From the NCBI RefSeq assembly GCF_001006325.2, contig NZ_LBIA02000001.1, forward strand, positions 3,349,501 through 3,413,500: DNA of 64,000 nucleotides. Reading direction: 5' to 3'. The stretch is from Afipia massiliensis (GTDB lineage: Bacteria > Pseudomonadota > Alphaproteobacteria > Rhizobiales > Xanthobacteraceae). The notes below the pieces were generated by a model, which was given only the letters and a program-made list of their open reading frames with translations, made no database searches and was not told where the DNA came from. Of this stretch, positions 35,911-46,889 are shown piece by piece. Positions within the stretch are counted from its first letter, which is position 1. Each line of letters opens with the position of its first letter. The translations under genes and the position numbers were made by a program.

Positions 35911-36829
35911 CGAACTGCAAGAGAATTCAACCCGCGAGACGCGCTGCGGCTTCGTCGCGCTGATCGGTGCGCCAAACGTCGGCAAATCGACGCTGGTCAA
36001 TGCGCTGGTCGGCTCGAAGGTCACCATCGTCTCGAAGAAGGTGCAGACCACGCGCGCGCTGATCCGCGGCATCGTGATCGAGGACAACGCACAGATCATT
36101 CTGGTCGATACGCCGGGTATCTTCGCGCCCAAGCGGCGGCTCGACCGCGCCATGGTGTCCACCGCGTGGAGCGGGGCGCACGATGCTGACCTCGTCTGCG
36201 TGCTGCTCGATGCCCGCGCTGGGATCGACGAGGAAGCCGACGCCATCTTCACGAAGCTCGCGACCGTCAAGCATCCGAAAATACTGGTGCTGAACAAGAT
36301 CGATCTTGTTCCGCGCGAGAAGCTGCTGACGCTCGCGATGAAAGCCAATGAGCGGCTAACCTTCGATCAGACCTTCATGATTTCCGCGATGTCCGGCGAC
36401 GGCGTTGACGACCTGCGCCGTGCGCTGGCGAAGGACGTGCCCGCAGGGCCGTTCCATTATCCCGAAGATCAGATGTCGGACGCGCCGCTGCGGCACCTCG
36501 CGGCGGAAATCACGCGCGAGAAAATCTACCGCCACCTGCATCAGGAACTGCCGTATCAGTCCACGGTCGAAACCGACTCGTGGACCGATCGCAAGGACAA
36601 GTCGGTGCGGATCGAGCAGACGATCTATGTGGAACGCGACAGCCAGCGCAAGATCGTGCTTGGCAAGGGCGGGGCGACGATCAAGGCAATCGGCGCGGAT
36701 TCGCGCAAGGAGATTGCAGAGATTGTCGGCCAGCCGGTGCATCTCTTTCTGTTCGTGAAGGTCAGGGACGGCTGGGGCGACGATCCGGAGCGTTACCGCG
36801 AGATGGGTCTGGAGTTTCCCAAGGAATGA
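35903..36829 (+). CDS. era: GTPase Era
   Basis: Era is an essential GTPase in 30S ribosome assembly that binds the 3' end of 16S rRNA. The 308-residue product has G1 GAPNVGKST, G3 DTPGIF, G4 NKIDLV, the SAMSGDGV G5 element, and a C-terminal KH domain with GKGGATIKAIGADSRKEI. Its start overlaps rnc and its stop overlaps the following membrane-protein gene (ATGA), so all three are a tight translational unit. Confidence 0.98.
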   Translation: MPDELQENSTRETRCGFVALIGAPNVGKSTLVNALVGSKVTIVSKKVQTTRALIRGIVIEDNAQIILVDTPGIFAPKRRLDRAMVSTAWSGAHDADLVCVLLDARAGIDEEADAIFTKLATVKHPKILVLNKIDLVPREKLLTLAMKANERLTFDQTFMISAMSGDGVDDLRRALAKDVPAGPFHYPEDQMSDAPLRHLAAEITREKIYRHLHQELPYQSTVETDSWTDRKDKSVRIEQTIYVERDSQRKIVLGKGGATIKAIGADSRKEIAEIVGQPVHLFLFVKVRDGWGDDPERYREMGLEFPKE

Positions 36830-37227
36830 TCAACGATCCCGGCGCCAGCGTTCCCACGAACATCTTCTACTTCCAGGTGCTGCTGTATCTGTCGCTGCTC
36901 ATCGACGTGCTCTCCGCTGCGTTTCTGGATCGCATCCCGGATGACGTCACCGAGTCGACGAAGCTGGCGGTCAATTTCATCGCCGTCATGATGACGCTGG
37001 GATTTGTGCAACTCGTCTGGCTCGCCGCGCACCGGCGCAAGAAATGGGCGCGGACGATCCTGCTGGTGGCGCTGATGCTGTCGGTGGCCTCCATCGTCAC
37101 CACGGTGGGTGAAGCCGGCATGCAGTTCAGCACTTTCGTGGATGTGATCTCGACGGCATTGACGGCTTTCGGCCTGTATTTCTCTTTCACCGGCGATGCC
37201 CGGGACTGGTTCCGGCAACCTGTGTGA
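36826..37227 (+). CDS. Four-span small membrane protein after era, unknown function
   Basis: A 133-residue protein with four hydrophobic segments (about residues 14-34, 48-66, 76-92 and 104-124) and short charged loops (AAHRRKKWAR). It starts at an ATG overlapping the era stop codon, so its translation depends on era. I do not recognise a named family. The position between era and recO suggests that it belongs to the same operon; nothing in it points to RNA or DNA work. Confidence 0.82.
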   Translation: MINDPGASVPTNIFYFQVLLYLSLLIDVLSAAFLDRIPDDVTESTKLAVNFIAVMMTLGFVQLVWLAAHRRKKWARTILLVALMLSVASIVTTVGEAGMQFSTFVDVISTALTAFGLYFSFTGDARDWFRQPV

Positions 37228-37285
37228 TCGCACTTTCCCGGGCGATGTCGCTGCGAACGTGCGCAGAATCCTGTAAGCTCCGGCC

Positions 37286-38035
37286 ATGGAATGGACCGAC
37301 GAGGGTATTGTCCTGGGCGTGCGGCGGCATGGCGAATCCAGCGCCATTGTCGAACTGCTGACGCGCAGCCATGGCCGCCATCTCGGGCTGGTGCGCGGTG
37401 GTTCCGGCTCGCGAATGCGTCCGCTGCTGCAGCCCGGAAATACCGTGAGTGCGGTCTGGCGCGCCCGTCTCGACGAGCACCTCGGATACTACGCTCTTGA
37501 AGGGGTGCGGCTGCGCGCCGCGACGATGTTCGGGTCCTCGCATGCGGTCTACGGCGTGACGCATCTGGGGTCGCTGGTGCGGCTGCTGCCCGAGCGCGAT
37601 CCGCACGAAGACATTTATGAGATGCTGGAATCCATTCTCGACGATTTCGATGATGTCGCCACGGCGGGTGTACAGCTGGTAAAATTCGAACTCGCGATGC
37701 TGACCGAGCTTGGCTTCGGCCTCGATCTGTCGTCCTGCGCGGCGAGCGGAGCGATGAACGACCTGATTTACGTCTCGCCGAAATCGGGTGCCGCCGTTTC
37801 GCGGCAGGCGGGCGAGCCGTGGCGCGACCGGCTGCTTCGGTTGCCGCCATTCCTGCGCGAGAGTGACGATGGGACCAACGGCTGGTCCGGGCAGGACATC
37901 GAGGACGGCTTTCGGCTGACCGGGCTGTTCCTGCTGCGTAATGTGCTGGAGCCGCGCGGGCAGGGCCATTCGGATGCGCGGGACGGCTTTATCGCAGCGG
38001 TGATACGGCCGCGGGCAAGGGCCGTCGCCGAATAG
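37286..38035 (+). CDS. recO: DNA repair protein RecO
   Basis: RecO works with RecR and RecF to load RecA on single-stranded gaps. The 249-residue product has an N-terminal OB-fold ([25 protein letters not shown] split into strand and turn elements, residues 1-75) followed by the helical domain with [18 protein letters not shown] and [14 protein letters not shown] single Cys-x2-type zinc site is not evident: only one Cys lies in the expected place. It closes the lepB-era run; a bidirectional hairpin follows. Confidence 0.95.
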   Translation: MEWTDEGIVLGVRRHGESSAIVELLTRSHGRHLGLVRGGSGSRMRPLLQPGNTVSAVWRARLDEHLGYYALEGVRLRAATMFGSSHAVYGVTHLGSLVRLLPERDPHEDIYEMLESILDDFDDVATAGVQLVKFELAMLTELGFGLDLSSCAASGAMNDLIYVSPKSGAAVSRQAGEPWRDRLLRLPPFLRESDDGTNGWSGQDIEDGFRLTGLFLLRNVLEPRGQGHSDARDGFIAAVIRPRARAVAE

Positions 38036-38037
38036 AA

Positions 38038-38064
38038 AACAGGCCGGACATTGTCCGGCCTGTT
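38038..38064. terminator. Bidirectional terminator between recO and the His-rich gene
   Basis: AACAGGCCGGAC and GTCCGGCCTGTT are a perfect 12-base pair of arms with a three-base loop. On the minus strand it is followed by TTTT, so termination there is likely; on the plus strand only a short T pair follows. Confidence 0.85.
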
Positions 38065-38074
38065 CCGTGAATCA

Positions 38075-38359
38075 TTACCGATGATGGTGATGATGAGGGC
38101 GGTGGTGCCGGTGATGGTGCCGATGATGGTGATGATGGCGCCGGTGGTAATGCGGGCGTACGTCGCGGCAGGACTTGACCCAGCGGTGGCCGACCCTTCG
38201 TGTGGTGCAGACAAGGCGGACTTCTTCGGTCTGCTGCGTGACGCCAGCCAGCGGGGCAGGGAGGCTCATGGCTTCGGCACGGCCGCCGCCCAAAGCTACG
38301 GCTCCGGTCAATGCGGCCAGTGCCGCCAGTGCCGCAACAGCGATAGTGAATCGACGCAT
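38075..38359 (-). CDS. Small exported protein with a histidine-rich tail
   Basis: A 94-residue protein with a signal peptide (MRRFTIAVAALAALAALTG.. to about residue 30), a middle with two cysteines (LVCTTRR and SCRD) that could form a disulphide, and a tail where about two thirds of the last 27 residues are His, broken by Arg and Pro. AAGGAAGG lies a few bases before the ATG. Histidine-rich periplasmic proteins often bind Ni, Cu, Zn or Co; the metal is unknown. It is divergent from parC. Confidence 0.8.
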   Translation of the reverse strand: MRRFTIAVAALAALAALTGAVALGGGRAEAMSLPAPLAGVTQQTEEVRLVCTTRRVGHRWVKSCRDVRPHYHRRHHHHHRHHHRHHRPHHHHHR

Positions 38360-38555
38360 TCTTTTTCCTTCCTTGAAGCCCTCCGGCACTTCGCCGTCGG
38401 GCACTGTACCCGGCCTGGGCCGGTGTTATGAACCGCTGGGCGATCTATAAACGCCCACGGGCAGAACGCAGCAATGTGGCAGAAGAATTGCGAACCGAGA
38501 ATGACCGCCTAATTCATCTATTGTTCATCGCGCGCAGTGGAGTTAACCCCTTGCC

Positions 38556-40808
38556 ATGGGCAAAAGACTGATTCCACCGGAGCCGATGGAGATTCAGGAG
38601 GTCGCACTCCGCGAGGCGCTCGAGGAGCGCTATCTCGCCTATGCGCTCTCGACCATCATGCACCGCGCGCTGCCGGATGCGCGCGACGGCTTGAAGCCGG
38701 TTCACCGCCGCATCCTGTACGGTATGCGGTTGCTGCGGCTCGACCCCGGCACGCCGTTCAAGAAATCCGCCAAGATCGTCGGCGACGTGATGGGTTCGTT
38801 CCATCCGCACGGCGACCAGTCGATCTACGATGCGCTGGTGCGCCTCGCGCAGGATTTCTCCTCGCGCTATCCGCTGGTGGACGGCCAGGGCAACTTTGGC
38901 AATATCGACGGCGATAATCCAGCGGCCTACCGCTATACCGAAGCGCGAATGACGGAAGTCGGGCGGCTTCTGCTGGAAGGCATCGACGAGGACGCGGTTG
39001 AATTCCGCGCCAACTACGACGGTCAGTCGAAAGAGCCGATCGTTCTCCCCGGTGCGTTCCCGAATTTGCTGGCGAATGGCTCTCAGGGCATCGCTGTCGG
39101 CATGGCGACCTCGATCCCGCCGCACAACGCGGCGGAACTCTGCGACGCGGCGCTGCATCTGATCGACAAGCCCGCCACCAAATCGCGCGGCCTGCTGAAA
39201 TATGTGAAGGGTCCGGATTTTCCGACCGGCGGCATTGTCGTGGATTCCCACGAGAGCATTGCTGAGGCCTATGCGACCGGACGCGGTTCGTTCCGGGTGC
39301 GTGCAAAATGGGCTCAGGAAGAGGGCGCGCGCGGCACCTGGAATATCGTCATCACAGAAATTCCGTGGCTGGTGCAGAAGTCGCGGCTGATCGAGCGCAT
39401 CGCTGAACTTCTCAACGAGAAGAAGCTGCTGCTGGTCGGCGACGTCCGCGACGAGTCGGCGGAAGATGTGCGAATCGTCATCGAGCCGAAGTCGCGCAAC
39501 GTCGATCCAGAAGTGCTGATGGAAACGCTGTTCAAGCAGACCGAGCTTGAAAGCAAGATTTCGCTGAACCTCAACGTGCTGGTGAAAGGCCGGGTGCCGA
39601 AGGTGCTCGGTCTCGCCGAGTGCCTGCGCGAATGGCTCGACCACCTGCGCGACGTGCTCGTCCGCCGCGCCAACTATCGCAAGAACCAGATCGAGCATCG
39701 CCTCGAGGTGCTGGGCGGTTACCTGATCGCGTACCTGAACCTCGACAAGGTTATCAAGATCATCCGCACCGAGGATGAGCCGAAGCCGGTGCTGATCAAG
39801 ACGTTCAAGCTGACCGACCTTCAGGCTGACTCGATTCTCAACATGCGCCTGCGGAATTTGCGCAAGCTTGAGGAAATGGAAATTCGCGGCGAGGACAGGG
39901 ATCTTCGCAACGAGTTGAAGGGCATCAAGGGCGTTTTGGCGTCTGAGGATGAGCAGTGGAAGAAGGTCGGCGAGCAGGTGAAGAAGGTGCGCGACACCTT
40001 CGGTCCCAAGACGCCGCTCGGCAAGCGGCGCACGCAATTTGCCGACGCGCCCGAGCATGATCTCGCCGCCATTGAGGAAGCGCTGATCGAGCGCGAGCCG
40101 ATCACAGTCGTTGTCTCCGACAAGGGCTGGGTGCGCACGATGAAGGGGCACGTCGAGGATCTGTCGAACCTCGCCTTCAAGACCGATGACAGCATGGGGT
40201 TCTCGTTCTTTGCCGAGAGCACGTCCAAGCTGACGTTGTTCGCCAGCAACGGGCGCTTCTACACCCTCGACGCGCAGAAACTGCCCGGCGGACGCGGTCA
40301 TGGCGATCCGATCCGCATGACCATCGACATGGAAGGCGATGCCAACATCGTTTCGATGTTCGTGCAGAAGGGCGGCCGCAAATTTCTCGTAGCCAGCAGC
40401 GACGGGCAGGGCTTTGTGGTCAACGAGGACGATTGCGTCGCCAACACCCGCAAGGGCAAGCAGATTCTGAACGTCACTGCACCCAATGAGGCGGCGGCGA
40501 TCGCGACCGTGAGCGGCGACACCGTCGCTGTGATCGGCACCAACCACAAAATGGTGATCTTCCCGCTCGAGCAGGTGCCTGAGATGGCGCGAGGCCGTGG
40601 CGTGCGCTTGCAGAAATACAGCGGCGGCAAGCTCTCCGATGTGATGACGTTCACCGCGAAGGACGGCATGACCTGGAAGGACTCGGCAGGCCGCGACCAG
40701 AGCTCGACGTGGAAGGAACTCGCCGACTGGCGCGGCAACCGCGCCGATGCCGGTCGTTTGGCGCACGGTTTCCCGAAGTCGAACAAGTTCGGCAAGGTGA
40801 TCGAGTAA
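38556..40808 (+). CDS. parC: DNA topoisomerase IV subunit A
   Basis: ParC is the cutting and joining subunit of topoisomerase IV, which unlinks daughter chromosomes. The 750-residue product has the catalytic Tyr127 in [26 protein letters not shown], and a C-terminal beta-pinwheel region from about residue 490. The quinolone-determining segment is [12 protein letters not shown]: position 88, which is Ser in E. coli ParC, is Gln here. parE is not in this window. The start [10 protein letters not shown] is preceded by a weak ribosome-binding site. Confidence 0.96.
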   Translation: MGKRLIPPEPMEIQEVALREALEERYLAYALSTIMHRALPDARDGLKPVHRRILYGMRLLRLDPGTPFKKSAKIVGDVMGSFHPHGDQSIYDALVRLAQDFSSRYPLVDGQGNFGNIDGDNPAAYRYTEARMTEVGRLLLEGIDEDAVEFRANYDGQSKEPIVLPGAFPNLLANGSQGIAVGMATSIPPHNAAELCDAALHLIDKPATKSRGLLKYVKGPDFPTGGIVVDSHESIAEAYATGRGSFRVRAKWAQEEGARGTWNIVITEIPWLVQKSRLIERIAELLNEKKLLLVGDVRDESAEDVRIVIEPKSRNVDPEVLMETLFKQTELESKISLNLNVLVKGRVPKVLGLAECLREWLDHLRDVLVRRANYRKNQIEHRLEVLGGYLIAYLNLDKVIKIIRTEDEPKPVLIKTFKLTDLQADSILNMRLRNLRKLEEMEIRGEDRDLRNELKGIKGVLASEDEQWKKVGEQVKKVRDTFGPKTPLGKRRTQFADAPEHDLAAIEEALIEREPITVVVSDKGWVRTMKGHVEDLSNLAFKTDDSMGFSFFAESTSKLTLFASNGRFYTLDAQKLPGGRGHGDPIRMTIDMEGDANIVSMFVQKGGRKFLVASSDGQGFVVNEDDCVANTRKGKQILNVTAPNEAAAIATVSGDTVAVIGTNHKMVIFPLEQVPEMARGRGVRLQKYSGGKLSDVMTFTAKDGMTWKDSAGRDQSSTWKELADWRGNRADAGRLAHGFPKSNKFGKVIE

Positions 40809-40883
40809 AGCGCTGCCGCTGTTGCGGATGCTTCCGATAGCGATACATTCCTCGCGAAAGTTCTCGGTGCGAGGTCTACATAA

Positions 40884-41378
40884 ATGGTTCGCTACAATGA
40901 AATCCGCGACGGCGAGATTGCGGTTGATCCGCCGCCGCCGACCGATGCGGGCCTCGTTTTCATTGGCCGCATCCACACGCCATGGACCGACAGGCTGATG
41001 ACGCCGCGACAGGGCCGTCACGATGGCCCCATTTGCAAGATCGAGATTTTCGAGCCGTGGGTGCCGGCGCTGAAGGGGCTCGACCGGTTCACGCAGGTCG
41101 AGGTGATCTACTGGCTGCACGAGTCGCGCCGCGACCTCGTTCTGCAAAGTCCGGCGAGTGACACCAATACGCACGGCACGTTCGCCTTGAGGTCGCCGGT
41201 GCGGCCCAATCCGCTCGGCACTTCCGTCGCCAAACTCGTCGGCATCGAAGGCAACACCGTTCTGGTGCGCGGGCTCGACTGTCTCGACGGCACGCCGCTG
41301 GTCGATCTCAAGCCGGACCGCTGCCAGTTCACACCGATTGCGCCGCCGCAGCCTGGAGATTTCGAAACAGGCGCGTAG
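40884..41378 (+). CDS. trmO: tRNA m6t6A37 methyltransferase TrmO (TsaA/YaeB family)
   Basis: A 164-residue SAM-dependent enzyme of the TsaA-like barrel, which methylates threonylcarbamoyladenosine at tRNA position 37. Seen: FIGRIHTPW at the start of the barrel, [39 protein letters not shown] in two adjoining parts, and the SAM-site [13 protein letters not shown]. It lacks the C-terminal extension of E. coli TrmO, like other short alphaproteobacterial members. It follows parC by 75 bases. Confidence 0.9.
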   Translation: MVRYNEIRDGEIAVDPPPPTDAGLVFIGRIHTPWTDRLMTPRQGRHDGPICKIEIFEPWVPALKGLDRFTQVEVIYWLHESRRDLVLQSPASDTNTHGTFALRSPVRPNPLGTSVAKLVGIEGNTVLVRGLDCLDGTPLVDLKPDRCQFTPIAPPQPGDFETGA

Positions 41379-41393
41379 GGCGGGCAACTGCTG

Positions 41394-41421
41394 TTGCAAC
41401 TCACTTGCAACTAGCTGCAAA
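41394..41421 (+). promoter_or_regulatory. TGCAA direct repeats upstream of mntH, candidate Mur/Fur-type site
   Basis: TTGCAA occurs at 41394 and 41405 and TGCAA at 41416, three copies phased every 11 bases, ending about 20 bases before the mntH start. Alphaproteobacterial Mur (manganese-sensing Fur family) boxes contain TGCAA elements, and mntH is a known Mur target in rhizobia. The match is by eye. Confidence 0.55.
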
Positions 41422-41439
41422 GCCGTGCATATTGACGAT

Positions 41440-42810
41440 ATGGACGCACGTTCGCCGTCATTGCCGCCTGACCAGGCCGCCGCCCTGCCTGTTCCGGGCG
41501 GGTGGCGGAAGCCGCGCGGCGAGCCTTCGCTCACCGGAATGTTCGCCTCCGTCCGGGTCGCCAAGACCGGCTCGTTCTGGCGCAAGCTCGCAGCCTTCAT
41601 GGGGCCGGGCTATCTGGTCGCCACGGGCTACATGGACCCCGGCAACTGGGCGACGTCCCTCGCTGGCGGGTCCAAATTCGGTTACGCGCTGCTCGCGGTT
41701 GCGCTGATTTCCAACATCATGGCGATCATCCTGCAGGCGCTGTGCGCACGGCTCGGCGTCGGATCGGGCCGGGACCTTGCGCAAGCTTGCCGCGATGCGT
41801 TTCCGAAAGCGCTGGCGTGGCCGCTATGGCTGCTGGCCGAAATCGCGATCGCCGCGACGGACCTCGCGGAAATCATCGGCACAGCCATCGGGCTCAATCT
41901 GCTGTTCGGTATTCCGCTCGAGATCGGTGTCATCGTCACGGCTCTCGATGTGTTTCTCATTCTCGCGCTGCAGGCGATCGGCTTCCGATGGATCGAAGCC
42001 TTCATCGTCGGCATGCTCGGAATCATTTCCGCATGCTTCGCAATTCAGATCGCGATGGCCGATCCGAACTGGGGCGAAGTGATCCGTGGCTTCGCGCCGA
42101 CGACGCAGATTGTCGCCAACCGCGACATGCTTTATCTCGCGCTCGGCATTCTCGGCGCGACGGTGATGCCGCACAACCTGTATCTGCACTCGGGCCTGGT
42201 GCAGACGCGCAACTACGGCGACAGCGTTCCGGAGAAGAAGGAAGCGATCAAGCTTGCGACCATCGACTCCACCATCGCGCTGTGCCTTGCGCTGCTGATC
42301 AATGCGTCGATCCTCATTCTTGCGGCATCGACCTTCTACAAGGCGGGCAAGACCGACGTCGCCGAACTGGAGCAGGTGCACTCGTTTCTGGCGCCGCTGC
42401 TGGGATCGACACTGGCGCCAACTCTGTTCGCGATCGCACTGTTGTGCTGCGGCCTGAGTTCGACCGTGACAGCAACGCTGTCGGGCCAGATCGTGATGGA
42501 AGGCTTCATCAACATCCGCCTCGCGCCGTGGCTGCGGCGGCTGACCACGCGCATGGTGGCGATCATTCCGGCGGCACTGGTGACGCTGTGGTACGGCGAG
42601 AAGGGAACCGCGCAGCTTCTGATTTTCAGCCAGGTGATCCTGAGTTTGCAGTTGCCGTTCGCGATCATTCCGCTGGTGATGTTCACGGCGAGCAAGGCGA
42701 AGATGGGCGAATTCGTAGCACCGCGCTGGTTGACCGCCGCCGCCGCGCTGATCGCCGCTATCGTCGTGACGCTCAACGTGAAACTGCTGATCGACTTCGT
42801 ACTGGGCTGA
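41440..42810 (+). CDS. mntH: Nramp-family Mn2+/H+ symporter MntH
   Basis: A 456-residue inner-membrane transporter that imports Mn2+ (also Fe2+) with protons. Seen: the metal-binding DPGN motif in [14 protein letters not shown] (TM1, about residues 65-78), [11 protein letters not shown] (MPHN in TM6), and about 11 hydrophobic spans. A roughly 45-residue cytoplasmic N-terminal leader precedes the first span. The TGCAA repeats just upstream suggest manganese-dependent repression. It converges with the hxlR gene across a six-base gap. Confidence 0.95.
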   Translation: MDARSPSLPPDQAAALPVPGGWRKPRGEPSLTGMFASVRVAKTGSFWRKLAAFMGPGYLVATGYMDPGNWATSLAGGSKFGYALLAVALISNIMAIILQALCARLGVGSGRDLAQACRDAFPKALAWPLWLLAEIAIAATDLAEIIGTAIGLNLLFGIPLEIGVIVTALDVFLILALQAIGFRWIEAFIVGMLGIISACFAIQIAMADPNWGEVIRGFAPTTQIVANRDMLYLALGILGATVMPHNLYLHSGLVQTRNYGDSVPEKKEAIKLATIDSTIALCLALLINASILILAASTFYKAGKTDVAELEQVHSFLAPLLGSTLAPTLFAIALLCCGLSSTVTATLSGQIVMEGFINIRLAPWLRRLTTRMVAIIPAALVTLWYGEKGTAQLLIFSQVILSLQLPFAIIPLVMFTASKAKMGEFVAPRWLTAAAALIAAIVVTLNVKLLIDFVLG

Positions 42811-42816
42811 TCGCGG

Positions 42817-43215
42817 TTACTGGCCGCCGGTCTTCTTGTCGAAGTGTTCGCGCGCGGTCTGGATCTTCGCCAGATGTGCGAACGCCCATGAGCCGAGGTG
42901 CTGCACCGGCTCCTTGAGCGAGTGGCCAAGTTCCGTGAGTTCGTAATCCACGCGCGGGGGAATGGTCGGAAAGATCGTCCGCGTGACGAGGCCATCGCGC
43001 TCCAGCCCTCTGAGCGTCAGCGTCAGCATCCGCTGCGAGATCCCGCCGACCATGCGCTTGATCTCGTTGAAGCGGCGCGGGCCGGCGCTGAGCAGCATGA
43101 TGATCAGCACGCTCCATTTGTCACCGATGCGCGACAGGATGGACCCCACCGCAAGGCAATTGCCTGGCAGATGCCGGTCGGGCGGGGCGGTTACATCGGT
43201 GTGCTCGGGTGTCAC
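42817..43215 (-). CDS. HxlR-family transcriptional regulator
   Basis: A 132-residue winged-helix protein of the HxlR/YodB type: [46 protein letters not shown] (recognition helix region), and the wing with [12 protein letters not shown]. It has one Cys (residue about 20, in GNCLAVG) at the place where YodB-type members sense quinones or diamide. It is divergent from azoR, with a palindrome between them, so it probably controls that gene. Confidence 0.92.
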   Translation of the reverse strand: MTPEHTDVTAPPDRHLPGNCLAVGSILSRIGDKWSVLIIMLLSAGPRRFNEIKRMVGGISQRMLTLTLRGLERDGLVTRTIFPTIPPRVDYELTELGHSLKEPVQHLGSWAFAHLAKIQTAREHFDKKTGGQ

Positions 43216-43281
43216 GGCTGTGCTCGGGTTCAGAAAATGTGCCTTCTTGTGCGTTTATCAAAGGTCACCATTAGTGTCCAG

Positions 43282-43296
43282 GTATCAATCTGATAC
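43282..43296. promoter_or_regulatory. GTATCA-ATC-TGATAC palindrome between hxlR and azoR
   Basis: A perfect six-base inverted repeat with a three-base spacer, 20 bases before the azoR start and 67 bases before the hxlR start. Its size and place fit an operator for the divergently encoded HxlR-type dimer. Confidence 0.65.
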
Positions 43297-43315
43297 TAGA
43301 GCTAAAGGGGAACCC

Positions 43316-43945
43316 ATGAAACTGCTCCATATCGACGCCAGCATCCTCGGCGGCAATTCCGTCTCCCGACAACTCTCGGCCGCAGCCGTCGAGCGCCTGC
43401 GCAAAACCACGCCCAATCTGGATGTCACCTATCGCGACATCAGCGCGACGCCGTTCTCGCATCTGAGCGGGGAACATCTGGCGGCTGCCCATGGCGCGAG
43501 GCCGGAAACGCCGGCCGTGCGCGATGACATTGCCGCCAGCGCCGCCGCGCTGGATGAATTCCTTGCCGCCGACATCGTTGTCATCGGAGCGCCGATGTAC
43601 AACTTCACCATTCCGAGCCAGCTCAAGGCCTGGATCGATCGCATCCTTGTGGCTGGAAAGACCTTCAAGTACTCGGAGAAGGGCGTTGAGGGGCTTGCGG
43701 CCAACAAGCGCGTGATCGTCACCATTTCGCGAGGCGGCTTCTACGGTGCGGACACGCCGGCCGCGGCGGGCGAGCATCTGGAAACGTATCTGCGCTGGGT
43801 GTTCGGTTTCATCGGCATCACCAATCCGGAAATCATCGCCGCCGACGGAATCCAGATCGGCCCGGAGCAACGTGAGAAATCGGTGGCCGGCGCGTTGCAT
43901 GCCGCGGGCGCACTGCAGGGCGCTACCGGTCAGCAGGCGGCGTAG
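43316..43945 (+). CDS. azoR: FMN-dependent NADH-azoreductase
   Basis: A 209-residue flavodoxin-like oxidoreductase that reduces quinones and azo compounds with NADH, protecting from thiol-reactive electrophiles. Seen: [21 protein letters not shown] (FMN phosphate loop), [35 protein letters not shown], and SRGGFYGAD. The start at ATG 43316 follows AAAGGGG. It is divergent from an HxlR-type regulator gene, the same pairing as yodB/azoR1 regulation in Bacillus. Confidence 0.95.
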   Translation: MKLLHIDASILGGNSVSRQLSAAAVERLRKTTPNLDVTYRDISATPFSHLSGEHLAAAHGARPETPAVRDDIAASAAALDEFLAADIVVIGAPMYNFTIPSQLKAWIDRILVAGKTFKYSEKGVEGLAANKRVIVTISRGGFYGADTPAAAGEHLETYLRWVFGFIGITNPEIIAADGIQIGPEQREKSVAGALHAAGALQGATGQQAA

Positions 43946-43958
43946 GCGACGGTGTAAC

Positions 43959-44034
43959 GTCATTGCGAGCGAAGCGAAGCAATCCAGTCAGAAAAACTGG
44001 ATTGCTTCGTCGCAAATGCTCCTCGCAATGACGA
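43959..44034. repeat. Palindromic intergenic repeat, family A copy 2
   Basis: CGTCATTGCGAGCGAAGCGAAGCAATCCAG faces CTGGATTGCTTCG..CTCCTCGCAATGACG. It is the reverse orientation of the copy at 8502-8583, and lies between the convergent azoR and bpt genes. Confidence 0.9.
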
Positions 44035-44044
44035 AACGGAGTTC

Positions 44045-44839
44045 TCAGTCCTGCGGCTCGGGCGCCATCGAGCCGGTGGCGTCAACGCGCAGCCAGCCGC
44101 TGGGCGCCAGCCGTTGCTGCGGCAGGAAGCGGGCCTTGTAGTCCATCTTGCGGGAACCATCGATCCAGTAGCCGAGATAGACGTAAGGCAGACCAAGCCG
44201 CCTCGCGCGGGCGATGTGGTCGAGGATCATGAATGTTCCCATCGAGCGGCCTTCCTCGCCGGGCTCGAAGAACGAATAGACCATCGACAATCCGTCGCTG
44301 AGAATGTCCGTGAGAGCCACCGCGATCAGGTCCTGATTCCTGACGGGGTCTTGGCCCTTGCCGGTGATGCCGCTGTCTGGCGTGCGACGCCGATACTCGA
44401 TGATGCGGGTCGAGACGTGGCTGTCCTCGACCATCATCGCGTAGTCGAGCACGGTCATGTCCGCCATGCCGCCGTCGCGATGACGGGCATCGAGATAGGC
44501 GCGGAACACCGAATACTGTTCGGAGGTGGGCACCGCCGTCCGCAGTTCGCTGACGATGTCGGCGTTGCGCGCCTGGATCTTGCGGAAGTTACGCGACGGG
44601 CGAAATTCGTTGGCGATGACTCGCACCGACACGCAGGCGCGGCACTGGTCGCAGGCAGGACGGTAGGCGATGGACTGGCTGCGGCGGAAGCCGCCATGGG
44701 TGAGGAGATCGTTCAGTTCGCCGGCTTTGTCGCCGACCAGATGCGTGAAGACCTTGCGCTCCTGCTTGCCCTCCAAGTAGGGGCAGGGTGAAGGCGCCGT
44801 CAGATAGAATTGCGGCGTATTGCGCGAGTGTTGCGTCAC
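44045..44839 (-). CDS. bpt: Aspartate/glutamate leucyltransferase (Bpt, ATE family)
   Basis: Bpt transfers leucine from Leu-tRNA to N-terminal Asp or Glu of proteins, feeding the N-end rule pathway through ClpS. The 264-residue product has the N-terminal Cys motif ([29 protein letters not shown]) and the C-terminal acyltransferase half with [15 protein letters not shown] and [18 protein letters not shown]. Some annotators call the family arginyltransferase; the bacterial enzymes studied use leucine. It is monocistronic. Confidence 0.94.
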   Translation of the reverse strand: MTQHSRNTPQFYLTAPSPCPYLEGKQERKVFTHLVGDKAGELNDLLTHGGFRRSQSIAYRPACDQCRACVSVRVIANEFRPSRNFRKIQARNADIVSELRTAVPTSEQYSVFRAYLDARHRDGGMADMTVLDYAMMVEDSHVSTRIIEYRRRTPDSGITGKGQDPVRNQDLIAVALTDILSDGLSMVYSFFEPGEEGRSMGTFMILDHIARARRLGLPYVYLGYWIDGSRKMDYKARFLPQQRLAPSGWLRVDATGSMAPEPQD

Positions 44840-45011
44840 GGGGTGCCGTGTGTCTCCGGTCTGCGCGATTCCTTTTACAGCATCGCGCCGCGGGGGGCAG
44901 TGGTCAACGAGTTTGAACGCGCCGTTGCAAGAATGACCCGGGTTTCACGCAGCAAATGACACCGAACCCGGACAGGCCACACGGATGTGATCTGCCCGGG
45001 CTGGAATTCGT

Positions 45012-45575
45012 CTAAACGCGTGTGGTCGGGACCGCCGATGCCTGGACGCTGCTGTTGATGAACACCGTGCCAAGCACGATGTCATGCAGCAGCCGGCGGC
45101 GGCCATTGAACAAGCCGACCAGCAGGACCAGCGGGGTCAGGAAAGAGACCGACACCCAGTAGAGGACGGCATGAACCGCGCCGAGGATGAAGTAGGGCCG
45201 CTCGCCGGTCCATGTCCGCATCTCGATGTCCATCATGCGCATGCCCACGGTGGCGCCGTTCGGACCGCCGAGCGACATGCCGTAATAGAGCAGCGCCCAG
45301 ATCACCGAGAACGGCGAGATCAGCCAGAACAGGAACCAGCCCAGCCCCAGCGTGACGATGCCGAACAGGGTGACGAAGATGATCGCGAGGATGATCGGGA
45401 TCGACAGGATCACGAGGTCGATCAGAAACGCGAAGAACCGCTTGGTCAGCACGCCGCGAAACAGTTCGGGCTGCAGCCACGGATCATAGGCCTGCTGCGC
45501 GCTCGCGCTGGCCGATGGATTGTTGCGCCAGGTCGTACCCGATGCCGCGCCGCCGGTGTTTCTCGTGTCGGACAT
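45012..45575 (-). CDS. RDD-family membrane protein
   Basis: A 187-residue protein with a polar N-terminus (about 55 residues, Ala/Ser/Asn-rich) and an RDD domain: TKRFFAFLIDLVILSIPII with the Arg/Asp pair, a second and third span, GATVGMRMMDIEMRTWTGE and RRRLLHDIVLGTVFI. RDD proteins are small transporters or accessory membrane proteins; one subgroup acts as Na+/H+ antiporters, but the usual substrate is unknown. GAGG before ATG 45575 supports the start. It is likely monocistronic. Confidence 0.9.
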   Translation of the reverse strand: MSDTRNTGGAASGTTWRNNPSASASAQQAYDPWLQPELFRGVLTKRFFAFLIDLVILSIPIILAIIFVTLFGIVTLGLGWFLFWLISPFSVIWALLYYGMSLGGPNGATVGMRMMDIEMRTWTGERPYFILGAVHAVLYWVSVSFLTPLVLLVGLFNGRRRLLHDIVLGTVFINSSVQASAVPTTRV

Positions 45576-45707
45576 TGAAACCCTCCTCGCCGGTCCTGAA
45601 AGTTCCACTGGACCGCTTGCTGCGCACATGGCCCCGCCGAATTGCGTACGCAAGATGGCTTAGGCTCACATGGAGAAAAAGTTATCCCGCTGGCCGCGGA
45701 ACCGCTG

Positions 45708-46826
<1,119 letters not shown>

Positions 46827-46889
46827 TCACGGCACGGAGGCGTCATCGGGCGGATTGATTTTAGGTTTGTAAAGGATCAAACAGGCGCC

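Noticed and set aside
38514-41600. A 1028-codon open frame on the minus strand across parC and trmO
   Set aside because: It is antisense to two clear genes; its translation is His/Arg/Val-rich without any domain, the usual mirror effect of GC-rich codons.
5540-44034. Repeats as a CRISPR array or insertion sequences
   Set aside because: The repeats are single palindromes scattered between genes with no spacers and no transposase gene in the window.
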